NCBI RefSeq assembly: GCF_000959365.1
Contig: NZ_CP009555.1
Span: 930,001 to 994,000, forward strand
Source: Burkholderia oklahomensis C6786
GTDB taxonomy: Bacteria > Pseudomonadota > Gammaproteobacteria > Burkholderiales > Burkholderiaceae
DNA: 64,000 bases
Reading direction: 5' to 3'
The first letter of the stretch is position 1. Every line of letters starts with the position of its first letter. The position numbers were made by a program, and so were the translations under genes. The notes beneath the pieces were generated by a model. That model searched no databases. It saw only the letters and a list, made by a program, of their open reading frames with translations, and had not been told where the DNA came from. Positions 46,401 to 56,560 of this stretch are shown piece by piece.

Positions 46401-46765
46401 GCCGACCCGCTTGCGGCGCACGCCGCGTGCTTTCCACCCACACCGGTCCTTTCCCGTCGACGCGCGCGCGGCCGCCGAATGCGCGGCCGCACGTCATATG
46501 CGTCGCTTCGCGCCGCCGTGATACAGCGGCCGCGCAACTCCATCGCCCGCCGCCTTTCGTCCCTGCCGGCCTCAAAAATCAATTTGCTTGACGCAATTTC
46601 ACTGCCGCTTATTATTTAATTCCTTTTTATCAGCCAACAACACCTTTTCCATAAACAATAACAAGTCTCGAATATAAGCACGCATCAAAAGAGGGAAACG
46701 CATTTCATCAAAAACAGAATGTTCCATTCCTTCGTTGCCGAATCAAAAATATTTCGAGAGAAAAC
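46401..46765. other. Gap before the cholesterol-oxidase-like gene
   Basis: No gene is seen. 46560-46765 is strongly AT-richer than the surroundings and includes runs of A; it probably holds the promoter of the next gene and suggests local acquisition. Confidence 0.5.
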
Positions 46766-48526
46766 ATGAAAAAGACTATCGGAGGCAATTCTCCCAGTCG
46801 CCGTCGCCGCGCGTTTCTTGGCGATATCGCGCGCCTTGCCGGTGCGAGCGTCGTCGCCGGATGGACGCCGATCTATCAGATTCCCGCGCATGCGCAGCCT
46901 TCCGGCTCCACGCCCCCGAATTTTCCGGCAAGCATTCCGCTCTACAAGCAGGCATTCCAGAACTGGAGCGGCGAGATCGCCGTGGCGGATCTGTGGACCG
47001 CCGCGCCCGCGACGCCCGCCGACGTCGTCGCGATCGTCAACTGGGCGGCGGCGAACGGCTATCGCGTGCGGCCGCGCGGCTACATGCACAACTGGTCGCC
47101 GCTCACGGTGGCCGCCCAGGATGCGAACGTCCGCGCGATTCTCGTCGACACGACGCAGCATCTGACGTCGGTGTCGGTCGACGTGTCGACGACACCCGCG
47201 CGCGTCACCGCGCAAGCAGGCGTGTCGATGGACACGCTGCTCGCGACGCTCGAGCGGCAAGGGCTCGGGATGACCGCCGTTCCCGCGCCCGGCGACATCA
47301 CGCTCGGCGGCGCGCTCGCGATCGGCGCGCACGGCACCGCGCTGCCGGCCGCGGGCGAGACGCGGCCGGCGGGACACACGTACGGTTCGCTCAGCAACTC
47401 GGTCGTGTCGCTGACCGCGGTCGTCCACGACGCTTCGTCGGGCCGCTACGCGCTGCGCACGTTCGCGCGGACCGATCCCGACATCGGCCCGTTTCTCACG
47501 CACCTCGGCCGAGCGTTCATCGTCGAGGCGACGCTGCAGGTCGGCGCGAATCAACGGCTGCAATGCGAGAGCTTCGTCGACATCGCCTCGTCGGAGCTGT
47601 TTGCGCCGGCGGGCGCCCCGGGCCGGACCGTCGAGTCGTTCCTGCGGCGCTCGGGCCGGATCGAGGCGATCTGGTTTCCGTTCACCGACAAGCCCTGGCT
47701 GAAGGTATGGACCGTTCAGCCGAATCAGCCGTCCGGCGCGCTCGCCGTCGATCAGCCATACAACTATCCGTTTTCCGATTCGATATCGAAGGAATTGTCC
47801 GATCTGGTGACCCGCATTTTATTGAACGGCGAAATCCAATTGGCGCCGCTATTCGGAAAAACGCAATACACGATCACCTATCTCGGCTTGACGAATATCT
47901 TCAAGCCGCTGACGAATCTCTGGGGCTGGTCGCGCTCGGTGCTGCACTATATCCGGCCGACGACGCTGCGCGTGACCGCGAACGGCTATGCGGTGCTGAC
48001 GAACCGCGCGAACGCGCAGCGTGCGATCAACGAGTTCGTCGAGTTCTATCAGCAGCGGGTCGCCGCCTATCGCGAGGCCGGCAGCTATCCGATGAACGGC
48101 CCCGTCGAGATCCGCGTGACGGGCGTCGATTCGCCGGACGATGTCGGCCCGGGCGCGACGGCGCCGTCGCTGTCCGCGATCCGGCCGAGGCCCGACCATC
48201 CGGACTGGAACGCCGCGATCTGGTTCGACATCCTGACGTTGCCGGGCACGCCTGACGCGAACCGCTTCTATCGCGAAATCGAGCGCTGGATGCTGGCGAA
48301 CTACAGCGGCGACTATGCGACCGTTCGGCCGGAATGGTCGAAGGGCTGGGGCTACACCGACGCCGCCGCGTGGAGCGACGACACGATGATCGGGACGACG
48401 ATTCCGGATCTGTTCCGGCAAGGGTTGTCGCCCGCCGACAATTGGGACGCGGCGCTGCGCACGCTCGACGGCTACGATCCGCAGCGCGTGTTTTCGTCGC
48501 CGCTGCTCGACCGGCTGGCGCGCTAG
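46766..48526 (+). CDS. Cholesterol oxidase-like FAD-linked oxidase (VAO family), Tat-exported
   Basis: 586 residues. The N-terminus has a twin-arginine signal (SRRRRAFLGDIARLAG) with cleavage near AHA. An FAD-binding 4 domain follows (LWTAAPATPADVVAIVNWAA, RPRGYMHNWSPL, GDITLGGALAIGAHGTAL). His108 in YMHNW is the likely covalent flavin site by analogy with type II cholesterol oxidase. The C-terminal substrate domain is of the cholesterol-oxidase kind known from Brevibacterium and Burkholderia cepacia. It oxidises sterols with oxygen to give H2O2. Its true substrate here is unproven. Some internal stretches are AT-richer than neighbours. Confidence 0.85.
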   Translation: MKKTIGGNSPSRRRRAFLGDIARLAGASVVAGWTPIYQIPAHAQPSGSTPPNFPASIPLYKQAFQNWSGEIAVADLWTAAPATPADVVAIVNWAAANGYRVRPRGYMHNWSPLTVAAQDANVRAILVDTTQHLTSVSVDVSTTPARVTAQAGVSMDTLLATLERQGLGMTAVPAPGDITLGGALAIGAHGTALPAAGETRPAGHTYGSLSNSVVSLTAVVHDASSGRYALRTFARTDPDIGPFLTHLGRAFIVEATLQVGANQRLQCESFVDIASSELFAPAGAPGRTVESFLRRSGRIEAIWFPFTDKPWLKVWTVQPNQPSGALAVDQPYNYPFSDSISKELSDLVTRILLNGEIQLAPLFGKTQYTITYLGLTNIFKPLTNLWGWSRSVLHYIRPTTLRVTANGYAVLTNRANAQRAINEFVEFYQQRVAAYREAGSYPMNGPVEIRVTGVDSPDDVGPGATAPSLSAIRPRPDHPDWNAAIWFDILTLPGTPDANRFYREIERWMLANYSGDYATVRPEWSKGWGYTDAAAWSDDTMIGTTIPDLFRQGLSPADNWDAALRTLDGYDPQRVFSSPLLDRLAR

Positions 48527-48570
48527 CGGGAGCGGCCAACGTACCGGCCGGGTCCTTTATCACTAAATAA

Positions 48571-48592
48571 AATAAAAACCGGAATTTTTATT
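48571..48592 (+). terminator. AT-rich hairpin after the cholesterol-oxidase-like gene
   Basis: AATAAAAA and TTTTTATT form 8-bp arms around a CCGGAA loop and are followed by ATTATTTTT. The stem is weak for a terminator, but the location 45 bases beyond the stop and the trailing T run fit that role. Confidence 0.4.
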
Positions 48593-48652
48593 ATTTTTGA
48601 TGCTGTTAGCGGTCTGTCATATTTCCGTCACACAAGAACAACGCGAGGAAAC

Positions 48653-50026
48653 ATGGCAACCACTACCGTCATCGCCACCATCGGGCCGGCTTCGGCCACG
48701 CCGGACACGCTGCGGGCGCTTCATCGCGCCGGCATGGGCGTCGCGCGGCTGAACGGCTCGCATGGCGATCTCGACTGGCATCGCGCGACGATCGCGCTCC
48801 TGCGCGACACGCTGCCCGACCTGCCGATCCTGCTCGACATCCCGGGCCGCAAGATCCGTACGACGCAGTTGCGGTTCGAGCCGTCGTTCGCCGCGGGCGA
48901 CGTCGTCACCCTGACGACCGATCCGTCGCACGACGGCTCGGAGAAAGTGCCCGTCAACTACGCACGCTTCCACGAGAAGCTGCGCGCCGGCGTGCGTGTC
49001 TATGCGGACGACGGCACGCTGTCGTTCGTCGTCGACGCGGTGCGCGGCCGGGACGTGCGCGTGATCGCCGAAACGGCCGGCACGCTGAAGAGCCGCAAGG
49101 GCATCAACGTGCCCGATATCGACCTCGGTCACGATCTCGTCACGCCGCGCGACCGCGAGATGATCGCGTTCGCGAAGGAAGCGGGCGTCGATTTCGTCGG
49201 CATCAGCTTCGTCGAATCGGCGGCGCACGTCGGCGCGATCCGCGCGCTGATCGGCGGCGCGATGCCGCAGATCATCGCGAAGGTCGAGAACCGCGGCGGC
49301 CTCGAGCACCTCGACGAGATCGCGGCCGCCGCCGACGCGCTGATGATCGATCGCGGCGACCTGTCGGTCGAGACGGGCCTCGATCATGTGTCGCTCCATC
49401 AGCGGACGATCGTCGCGAGCGCGCGCCGGCACGCGAAACCCGTGATCGTCGCGACCGAGCTGCTGCACAGCATGATCGACAGCCCGCTGCCGACGAAGGC
49501 CGAGATCGGCGACATCACGCATTCGGTGATCGACGGCGCGTCGGCCGTGATGCTGTCGGGCGAGACGGCGGTCGGCAGGTTTCCGGTCGAGGCGGTCGCG
49601 CGGCTGCACGGCATCGCCGCGCTAGCCGACGCGCATCGCGCGGCGCTCGCGGCTTCGGCGCGGCCCGCCGCCGACGCGGATTACGACGATCTGCGCGCGG
49701 CGACCCAGGCGCTCGCGCGCACGCTGCCCGTGTCGAAGGTCGTCGTGCTGTCGCGCACGGGCCATGCGGCGCGACTCGTGTCGATGGCGCAGATCCGGCA
49801 GCCGATCGTCGCGGTCGGCAGCGACCCCGCGCGCGTGCGCGCATGGAACCTGCTGCCCGGCACGACGGGCGTGCATCTGCCGCAGCTCGACGTGGGATCC
49901 GCGGACGCGGTGCTCGCCGCGAGCGACGCGAACGACGCTTCGCTGAACGCGCTGCAGACGGTGCGCGTCGGCGCGCTCGCGAAAGAACGCGGCTGGTCGG
50001 CCGACCGCGCGCTCGAGGCGGCCTGA
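48653..50026 (+). CDS. Divergent pyruvate kinase
   Basis: 457 residues in the pyruvate kinase fold: starts TTTVIATIGPASATPDTLRA, with GVARLNGSHGD in place of the usual RxNFSHG, LDIPGRKIRT in place of LDxxGPKIRT, IIAKVENRGGLEHLDEI and MIDRGDLSVETG in place of MxARGDLGxE, then DGASAVMLSGETAVGRFPVE. Core substrate residues are mostly kept, with several loop changes. A C-terminal domain follows (VVVLSRTGHAARLVS). It begins an operon with two carriers, the next gene starting two bases after its stop. The housekeeping pyk is probably elsewhere. It may act on a pyruvate or enol-acid analogue (inference). Confidence 0.83.
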   Translation: MATTTVIATIGPASATPDTLRALHRAGMGVARLNGSHGDLDWHRATIALLRDTLPDLPILLDIPGRKIRTTQLRFEPSFAAGDVVTLTTDPSHDGSEKVPVNYARFHEKLRAGVRVYADDGTLSFVVDAVRGRDVRVIAETAGTLKSRKGINVPDIDLGHDLVTPRDREMIAFAKEAGVDFVGISFVESAAHVGAIRALIGGAMPQIIAKVENRGGLEHLDEIAAAADALMIDRGDLSVETGLDHVSLHQRTIVASARRHAKPVIVATELLHSMIDSPLPTKAEIGDITHSVIDGASAVMLSGETAVGRFPVEAVARLHGIAALADAHRAALAASARPAADADYDDLRAATQALARTLPVSKVVVLSRTGHAARLVSMAQIRQPIVAVGSDPARVRAWNLLPGTTGVHLPQLDVGSADAVLAASDANDASLNALQTVRVGALAKERGWSADRALEAA

Positions 50027-50027
50027 C

Positions 50028-50762
50028 ATGCACGATCTCACGCTGCTCGCGGCGCTCGTGACCGCGCTCGCCCTGATTCAATCGATCTTCGGGATGGGCA
50101 TTCTCGTGTTCGGCACGCCGACGCTGCTGCTGTTCGGCGTCGAGTTCGCCGCGGTGCTCGGCCTCTTGCTGCCTGCGTCGATGACGCTCTCCGCGATCCA
50201 GGTGTGGTCGAGCCGCAGCCTGCCGCTGCCCGCGCGCGAGCGCGGCAACATGGCGGTCTGCGCGCTCGTCGTCGTCGCGTCGCTCGCGACGCTCGTGCTG
50301 ACGAAGCTCAACGCCCGCGTCGATCTGCTCGTCGGCGTCGCGATGCTGGCCGCCGCCGTCGTGCGCGTCGCGCCCGCGCTGCGCGAACGCCTGCGCGCGC
50401 GCATCGCGCGGCACGATCGACGCTACGTCGTCCTGATGGGCGTCGTGCACGGCTTCACGAACATGGGCGGCGCGCTGCTCGCCGTCTATGCGGCGAGCGG
50501 CCGGCGCGACAAGCACGAGATCCGCGCGGCCGTCGCCCGTTACTACCTGCTGTTCGGCGCGATCCAGCTCGGCACGCTCGCGCTGCTGCGTCCGTCCGCG
50601 CTCGGTTGGGCAGGCGCCGCCGTCGCGCCGATCGCCGCGCTCGTCTATCTCGCGCTCGGCAACGCGATGTTCCGACGCGCGGGCGCATCGCTGTACGAGC
50701 ACGCGATGACGGGATTCATCGGCGCATACGGCGCCGCCGTGCTCGCGAAGACCGCGCTATGA
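50028..50762 (+). CDS. TSUP/TauE-SafE family membrane carrier
   Basis: 244 residues with about 8 TM segments. IQSIFGMGILVFGTPTLLLF near residue 18 and GVVHGFTNMGGALLAVYAAS are the paired TauE/SafE motifs. The family exports sulfite or organosulfur anions, or other small anions. It starts two bases after the pyruvate-kinase-like gene and overlaps the next carrier by 4 bases (ATGA), so the three are one transcript. The connection to the kinase suggests transport of an organic anion linked to it (inference). Confidence 0.82.
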   Translation: MHDLTLLAALVTALALIQSIFGMGILVFGTPTLLLFGVEFAAVLGLLLPASMTLSAIQVWSSRSLPLPARERGNMAVCALVVVASLATLVLTKLNARVDLLVGVAMLAAAVVRVAPALRERLRARIARHDRRYVVLMGVVHGFTNMGGALLAVYAASGRRDKHEIRAAVARYYLLFGAIQLGTLALLRPSALGWAGAAVAPIAALVYLALGNAMFRRAGASLYEHAMTGFIGAYGAAVLAKTAL

Positions 50763-51691
50763 CGGAGCACTCGATGGCGAACGTCATGGCGGCGCTCGTG
50801 CCGATCTTCGCGCTGATCCTGATGGGCTTCGTGATGCGTCGCCGGCGGCTGCTCGCCGATGCGTTCTGGCTGCCGTGCGAGACGCTCAACTACTACTATC
50901 TGTTTCCCGCGCTGATGTTCAGCCAGGTCGCGAAGGCGAACCTGTCGCAATTCGCGATCCGGCCGATCGCGACGGCGATCCTCGGCGCGGTCGGCTGCGG
51001 CGCGCTCGTGCTGTACGCATGGCGCGCATGGAGCCGGCAGCCGGGCGCCGTGTTCTCGTCGGTGATCCAGGGCGCGCTGCGGCCGAACACGTACGTCGGC
51101 GTCGCGGCGGCGGCCGCGATGTACGGCAGCGTCGGCCTCACGCTGACGTCGATCAGCATCGCGATCGCGATTCCGCTGCTGAACGTCGCGTCGATCGTGA
51201 TCCTGATGCACTACGGCAGCGGCAGCACGCCGACTTTCAAGCAGATCGGCAACGCGCTCGTCAGGAATCCCGTGATCGTCGCGGTGCTGCTCGGCGCTCT
51301 CTTCAATCTGAGCGGCCTCGCGCTGCCCGGCACGCTCGCGAGCCTCCTGTCGATCCTCGGCTCGGCATCGCTGCCGCTCGGCCTGCTCGCGGTCGGCGCG
51401 GGACTCGACATGAAGGCCGCGAAAGCGGCGAGCGGCCCCGTGCTGCAATCGTCGTTCATCAAGCTGCTGCTCGTGCCGCTGCTGACGCTCTGGATCGGCG
51501 TGAGCCTCGGCATCAAGGGCCCGGCGCTCACGATCATCGTGCTGTTCAACTCGCTGCCTTGCACGCCGTCCGCGTACATCATGGCGAAACTGCTCGGCGG
51601 CGACCATCGCCTCGCGGCCGGCATCATCACCGTGCAGACCGCGCTCGCCGCGATCACGATGCCGCTCGTGCTGCTGCTGTCGCGCGGCTGA
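50759..51691 (+). CDS. AEC-family (auxin efflux carrier-like) transporter
   Basis: 310 residues with about 10 TM segments. LVPIFALILMGFVMRRRRLL, ETLNYYYLFPALMFSQVA, VAAAAAMYGSVGLTL and LPCTPSAYIMAKLLGGD fit the AEC family, which exports auxin-like or malonate-like organic anions in bacteria (MdcF, YfdV). The ATG at 50759 overlaps the previous stop; the next Met (MANVM) is possible. It is the last gene of the operon. Confidence 0.85.
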   Translation: MTEHSMANVMAALVPIFALILMGFVMRRRRLLADAFWLPCETLNYYYLFPALMFSQVAKANLSQFAIRPIATAILGAVGCGALVLYAWRAWSRQPGAVFSSVIQGALRPNTYVGVAAAAAMYGSVGLTLTSISIAIAIPLLNVASIVILMHYGSGSTPTFKQIGNALVRNPVIVAVLLGALFNLSGLALPGTLASLLSILGSASLPLGLLAVGAGLDMKAAKAASGPVLQSSFIKLLLVPLLTLWIGVSLGIKGPALTIIVLFNSLPCTPSAYIMAKLLGGDHRLAAGIITVQTALAAITMPLVLLLSRG

Positions 51692-51931
51692 CGGGCGCGC
51701 CCCGCGCGTTGCGCCGCCCCGTCCCCCAATAATTTGGAATCCGATCGTTCATCGCGCCGTTCCGTGACAAATCGATGAACGACGGACAAGCTTTGACCCG
51801 CGTCAACCGCGCGTCATGGATTCCACCGATTCAGCGCTCCCGCGATCGACCGTTAACCCGTCTATGTCGCAGGACTGCGTATCGGCGGCGAACGCGACAT
51901 TCGCCTTTCATGACCCTGCGGAGAGCTTTCC

Positions 51932-53680
51932 ATGCGCGCCAACCTTCCGGTCACTCAACGGGAATACGACTTCCCCGACGACGCGACGCTGATGTCGACC
52001 ACCGATCCGCAAAGCTACGTCACATACGCGAATGCGGCGTTCGTCGAAGTGAGCGGATTCGAACCGAGCGAGATCATCGGCGAGCCGCACAATCTCGTTC
52101 GGCATCCCGACATGCCGGCCGAAGCGTTCGCCGACATGTGGACGACACTGAAGGCGGGCCGGTCGTGGACCGCGCTCGTCAAGAACCGCCGAAAGAACGG
52201 CGACCACTACTGGGTGCGCGCAAATGCGACGCCCGTGATCCGGAACGGGCAGCTGGTCGGCTACATGTCGGTGCGCACGAAGCCGTCGCGCGACGAAATC
52301 GCGCAGGCGGAATTGCTCTATCGCGATCTTCGCGACGGCCGCGCACGCGGCCGGAAATTCCATCAGGGCCTGATCGTGCGCACCGGGCTGCTCGGATGGA
52401 CGTCGCTGCTGCAGACGATGAGCGTGCGCTGGCGCATCCGCGCCGCGCTGCTCGCCCTTCTCGCATGTTCGGCGTGGGGCGCATTCCTGTTCGGCCTGCG
52501 CGGGCTGATGCTCGACGGCTTCGCCGGTATGGAAGCCGTGCTCCTGCTGCTCGCGGAGCTCTGGCTCGCCGCGCAGATCACCGCGCCGCTGCAGCGCGTG
52601 CTGAAGCAATCGCTCGCGGTCGCGGCAGGTCAGGCGGGCGACAACATGCATCTGAACCGCGTCGACGAAATCGGCATGATCCTGCGCGCGGTCAACCAGG
52701 CGGGACTCAACCTGCGCTCGCTCGTCGACGACGTGAGCGATCAGCTTTCCGGCCTGCAAAGCGCGAGCGGCAACATCACCGCGGGCAACGACGATCTGAG
52801 CCGACGCAGCGAGCAGGCGGCCGCGAGCCTCGAGGAAACCGCCGCGTCGATGGAGCAGATGACGGCGACCGTGCGCAACAACGCGGAAACCGCGATGCAG
52901 GCGAGCCAGCTTGCCGGCTCGACGAGCGATGCCGCCGCGAAAGGCGACGCGGTGGTCGGCAAGGTCGTCGAGACGATGGGCGAGATCAGCGCGTCGAGCC
53001 GCAAGATCAGCGAAATCATCGGCGTGATCGACGGCATCGCGTTCCAGACCAACATCCTCGCGTTAAACGCGGCCGTCGAGGCGGCGCGCGCAGGCGAGCA
53101 AGGCCGGGGCTTCGCGGTCGTCGCGGGCGAAGTGCGCACGCTCGCGCAGCGCAGCGCGAACGCGGCAAAGGAAATCGCGGGCCTGATTCACGACAGCGTG
53201 CAGAAAACCACGGCGGGCGGCGCGCTCGTCAATCAGGCCGGCGAAGCAATGAACGACATCCGCTCGCAGGTCGCGCGAGTCGCGGACTTGATCGGCGAGA
53301 TCAGCTCGGCGACGCGCGAGCAGTCGGACGGAATCGGCCAAGTCAACGTCGCGGTCACGCAGCTCGATCAGATGACGCAACAAAACGCCGCGCTGGTGCA
53401 GGAATCGGCCACGACCGCCGACGATCTGAAGAACCGGACGCAACGGCTCGTCGATGCGGTCGCCGTGTTCCGATCGACTGCGAACGCGGCGACGCGGCCG
53501 CGCGATGCGCGACCGGCCCGTGCGGCAAACGCGTCCGCGGCGGTCCGCGCGCCCGTCAAGCCGGGCCGGCGCGCGACGCGTGCGGTGCCCGCTCCGTCGT
53601 TTGCGAACGCGAGCGCAATGCCCGCGCCGGCCTCCGCATCCGTCGCGGCGGTCGCCGAGACGGATTGGCAAACGTTCTGA
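51932..53680 (+). CDS. PAS-containing methyl-accepting chemoreceptor (Aer-like)
   Basis: 582 residues. The N-terminal PAS domain ([55 protein letters not shown]) is that of Aer aerotaxis receptors, probably binding FAD. Two TM segments at about 170-215 are followed by a HAMP-like linker and the signalling domain with the MCP hairpin tip [24 protein letters not shown] [20 protein letters not shown] and [20 protein letters not shown]. The C-terminal tail ends DWQTF, near the NWETF-type site that binds CheR and CheB. It lies alone; the terminator at 53716 follows. Confidence 0.93.
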   Translation: MRANLPVTQREYDFPDDATLMSTTDPQSYVTYANAAFVEVSGFEPSEIIGEPHNLVRHPDMPAEAFADMWTTLKAGRSWTALVKNRRKNGDHYWVRANATPVIRNGQLVGYMSVRTKPSRDEIAQAELLYRDLRDGRARGRKFHQGLIVRTGLLGWTSLLQTMSVRWRIRAALLALLACSAWGAFLFGLRGLMLDGFAGMEAVLLLLAELWLAAQITAPLQRVLKQSLAVAAGQAGDNMHLNRVDEIGMILRAVNQAGLNLRSLVDDVSDQLSGLQSASGNITAGNDDLSRRSEQAAASLEETAASMEQMTATVRNNAETAMQASQLAGSTSDAAAKGDAVVGKVVETMGEISASSRKISEIIGVIDGIAFQTNILALNAAVEAARAGEQGRGFAVVAGEVRTLAQRSANAAKEIAGLIHDSVQKTTAGGALVNQAGEAMNDIRSQVARVADLIGEISSATREQSDGIGQVNVAVTQLDQMTQQNAALVQESATTADDLKNRTQRLVDAVAVFRSTANAATRPRDARPARAANASAAVRAPVKPGRRATRAVPAPSFANASAMPAPASASVAAVAETDWQTF

Positions 53681-53715
53681 ACGGCGCGGGAGAATCGGCG
53701 CGCGCTCGATACGAA

Positions 53716-53741
53716 ACAGGCGGCGCTTGTGCGCCGCCTGT
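53716..53741 (+). terminator. GC-rich terminator hairpin after the chemoreceptor
   Basis: Perfect 11-bp stem ACAGGCGGCGC with GCGCCGCCTGT around TTGT, 35 bases past the stop codon. The T tract is weak (CCGTTT), so it may be a partial terminator. Confidence 0.65.
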
Positions 53742-53845
53742 CCGTTTGCCGCTCGATCCGCCGCATAGGCGGCGTGCATCGAACGGATACGTCCGTACGA
53801 GCTTTCGCTATCGCAAGCCCGACGACGTCCCGCGAACGATCGCGA

Positions 53846-54439
53846 TCACTGCGATGCGTCGCCCGGCAAGTGCTTGCGGCCCGCGAGCGCCTGAGCCTGC
53901 TGATAATGCGCCTGGATCACCGGCAGGCCCTTGCGCGCGGCATTCTTCAACTGCTCGTTGCGGCCCGACGCGATCTCGGCCTGGAACACCGACAGCGACT
54001 TGCGGTTGCCGTCGAGCGCGACCTGCTCGATATACGCCTTGTCGAACGCGTCGCCGCGCAGGTTCTTGATGCTGTCGAGCACGGCGGGATCCGGATCGTT
54101 GTGCGGCACGTCGACGCCGCGCGGGCTCGCGGCGCGCAGCGTCTGCGACAGCTTCTCGTTGTCGCTCGCGACGCGTTCCGCGAATGCCTTCACGGCGCGG
54201 TCGCTCGAGCGCGACGTCGCGATGCGCGCGGCATCGCGCTGCGTCGATACGGCTTTCGTCGCGTCGGTGACGAAGGCTTGATCGGCCTCATGCAGCCTCG
54301 TACCGGTTTCAGCGGCTGCCTCGGGGCGCGGCTGCGTCGGCGGGGTCGTAGGCGCGGTTTGCGCGGATGCGGCGGTCGCGAAGACGAACACACCGGCGGC
54401 ACATGCACCGACGAGCGATAAAGTAGAGCGGCGAGTCAT
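53846..54439 (-). CDS. DUF4142 domain-containing exported protein
   Basis: 197 residues. Signal peptide LVGACAAGVFVFATAASA, then a ferritin-like four-helix DUF4142 domain: DQAFVTDATKAVSTQRDAA, FAERVASDNEKLSQTLRAA, AFDKAYIEQVALDGNRKSL, ending QAHYQQAQALAG. Usual members are periplasmic with unknown function, often tied to stress. GGAGAACG precedes the ATG. It faces the chemoreceptor convergently. No operon partners. Confidence 0.85.
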   Translation of the reverse strand: MTRRSTLSLVGACAAGVFVFATAASAQTAPTTPPTQPRPEAAAETGTRLHEADQAFVTDATKAVSTQRDAARIATSRSSDRAVKAFAERVASDNEKLSQTLRAASPRGVDVPHNDPDPAVLDSIKNLRGDAFDKAYIEQVALDGNRKSLSVFQAEIASGRNEQLKNAARKGLPVIQAHYQQAQALAGRKHLPGDASQ

Positions 54440-55102
54440 ACGTTCTCCTTAAGGTGAAATTCATCAACGGATCGACGAACCGGGCTGCGGTGCTGCGGGC
54501 CGGGGGCGGCGAAGCGTTCGATGCCGTCGCCGCGGGCACACCGGCCGTGGACTCGGATGCGGCGCAACCCGTCCAAAACATTCTAGGAGGCGCGTCGCGA
54601 TCGAGGTGAAACGATGGTGTCGCTTGTGTAACGGGAGGTAAGACAATAGGCCACACGAGCGTGTGCAACCTGCGCGCGGACATCGTGTACCCGCTCTTCT
54701 CGTTCGTCGTCGGCACGACGTGCGCGCGCCCATCGCGCAAAATTTTCTTGCGATGGAAAGCGGCGGCGCCGATGCGCGCATCTTTTACGCGGCGCTGTAA
54801 GCCCGATCGAATCCAATCATCGAGATTGGCGCGTCGACACTTCGGTTCGCTCGTCGCGCGAGCGGCGGCGCACGCGGGTCTCGCTTGCCGCATTCGCATC
54901 GATATCGCGCGATCGTCGATCCGCGCATCCGAAACGTTCGCGACGATTCTTTCGATGCACGCGCGCCGAACGCGCATGTCGCCGCGGCACCGCGTGCGAT
55001 ATCTAGGTGGATACGCTAACACCCCGTTTTTTCGCTCAAGAGCGAACGGCCGAGCGCCGATATCGCAAGGAATCCAATATGAAAAAATGAAGCGGAGGCT
55101 TC
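54440..55102. other. Intergenic region before the receiver/HD gene
   Basis: No gene with motifs. A 7-bp inverted repeat TTCGCTC-AA-GAGCGAA at 55031-55046 lies about 55 bases before the GTG start of the next gene and could be an operator or a weak hairpin. Frames across 54460-55020 are arginine-rich shadows. Confidence 0.5.
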
Positions 55103-56512
55103 GTGAACACAGGATCCGAGGAATCGATCACGCCCGTCGCGCCGGAGGCGTCGCACGCGTGCGCCGGCACGGCCGGCAACGCGCCAGCCGCGCCCGTGAT
55201 CCTGATCGTCGACGACGAGCCGAGCATCCTCTCGGCGCTCAAGCGTCTGCTGCGCACGGCGCGCTATCAGGTCGTCACGGCCGAGAGCGGCGCGGCCGCG
55301 CTCGACGTGCTCGCCGCCGGCGAAGTCGATCTCATCGTCTCCGACATGCGGATGCCGGGCATGACGGGCGCCGAATTTCTCGCACGCGCGCAGACGCGCC
55401 ATCCGGACACGATGCGCATCCTGCTGACGGGCTACTCGGAGATCGACGCGGTCGTGAGCGCGATCAACGAAGGCGGCGTGTACCGTTATCTGAACAAGCC
55501 GTGGGACGACCACGACCTGCTGCTCACGGTCAAGCAGGCGCTCGAGCAGCGGCGGCTGCGCCAGGAGACCGCGCGCCTCTTCGCGCTCACGCAGAAGCAG
55601 AACGAGGCGCTCGTCGCGCTCAGCACCGCGCTCGAAGCGCAGGTGCACGCGCGCACCGAGGAAATCCGGCAGACCGTGCTGTTCCTCGAAGACGCGCAGC
55701 GCGACCTGAAGCGCAATTTCATGACGATGATCCAGGTCGGCGCGAACATGATCGAGCTGCGCTGCGGCGTGATGGGCGGCGAATCGCGGCGCATCGGCGA
55801 GCTCGCGAAGCAGCTCGCGCTCGCGTTCGACATGAGCGCGCTGCAGGCGCAGGATCTCCATTTCGCCGGCCTGCTGCACGGGATCGGCAAGCTGTCGCTG
55901 CCGGACGAGCTGCTGCGCAAATCGATCGACCGGATGAATGCGGAAGAAAGCCGGCTGTTCCATCAGCATCCGCTGCGCGCGCAGATGGTGCTCACGCCCG
56001 TCGCGCAGCTCAATCAGGTCGCGCACATCATTCGCCACCAGTACGAACGCTTCAACGGCCGCGGCACGCCGGACGGCCTCGCGGGCGACGACATCCCGCT
56101 CGGCGCGCGCATCCTCGCGGTCGCGCGCGACTATGAAGGGCTGCAGCGCGGCGGCGTCGTCAACCAGCGTATGCAGTCCGAACAGGCGATTGCGCTCATC
56201 AAGTCGCAGGCCGGCATGCGCTACGACCCGCACGTCGTCGATCGTTTCGTCGCGCTCGCGAAAGACCCGGCGACGCTCGGCTGCAACACGCCGTATGCGC
56301 AGATCACGGGCGGCCAGCTGCTGGAGGGCATGCGGCTCGCCGACGATCTGCGCACGAGCCGCGGCGTGCTGCTGATGACGAAGGGCAGCGTCGTGTCCGC
56401 GCATCAGGTCGCGCTCGTGCGGCGCTACGAGGCGCAGGAGGCCACGCCGTTCACGATCCTGATCCAGACGCCGCCGCCGAAGGTCGATGCCGCGGCGGCC
56501 TCCGGGCGCTGA
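55103..56512 (+). CDS. Response regulator with degenerate HD-GYP domain
   Basis: 469 residues from a GTG with GGAGG upstream. Receiver at 32-150: VILIVDDEPSILSALK, phosphoacceptor Asp81 in DLIVSDMRMPGMTG, Thr and Lys in RILLTGYSE and YLNKPWDD. A coiled segment precedes an HD-GYP-like domain with LHGIGKLSLPDELLRK where the HD pair is HG, and FNGRGTPDGLAGDDIPLGAR where GYP is GTP. Both changes hit metal or c-di-GMP residues, so phosphodiesterase activity is unlikely and a binding or protein-interaction role is probable. The MHYT kinase starts 48 bases later and is the likely partner. Confidence 0.88.
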   Translation: MNTGSEESITPVAPEASHACAGTAGNAPAAPVILIVDDEPSILSALKRLLRTARYQVVTAESGAAALDVLAAGEVDLIVSDMRMPGMTGAEFLARAQTRHPDTMRILLTGYSEIDAVVSAINEGGVYRYLNKPWDDHDLLLTVKQALEQRRLRQETARLFALTQKQNEALVALSTALEAQVHARTEEIRQTVLFLEDAQRDLKRNFMTMIQVGANMIELRCGVMGGESRRIGELAKQLALAFDMSALQAQDLHFAGLLHGIGKLSLPDELLRKSIDRMNAEESRLFHQHPLRAQMVLTPVAQLNQVAHIIRHQYERFNGRGTPDGLAGDDIPLGARILAVARDYEGLQRGGVVNQRMQSEQAIALIKSQAGMRYDPHVVDRFVALAKDPATLGCNTPYAQITGGQLLEGMRLADDLRTSRGVLLMTKGSVVSAHQVALVRRYEAQEATPFTILIQTPPPKVDAAAASGR

Positions 56513-56560
56513 CGCGCGCGCCGCCCTCGCCGTCGCGCACACCACGACGAGCCGACGCCC

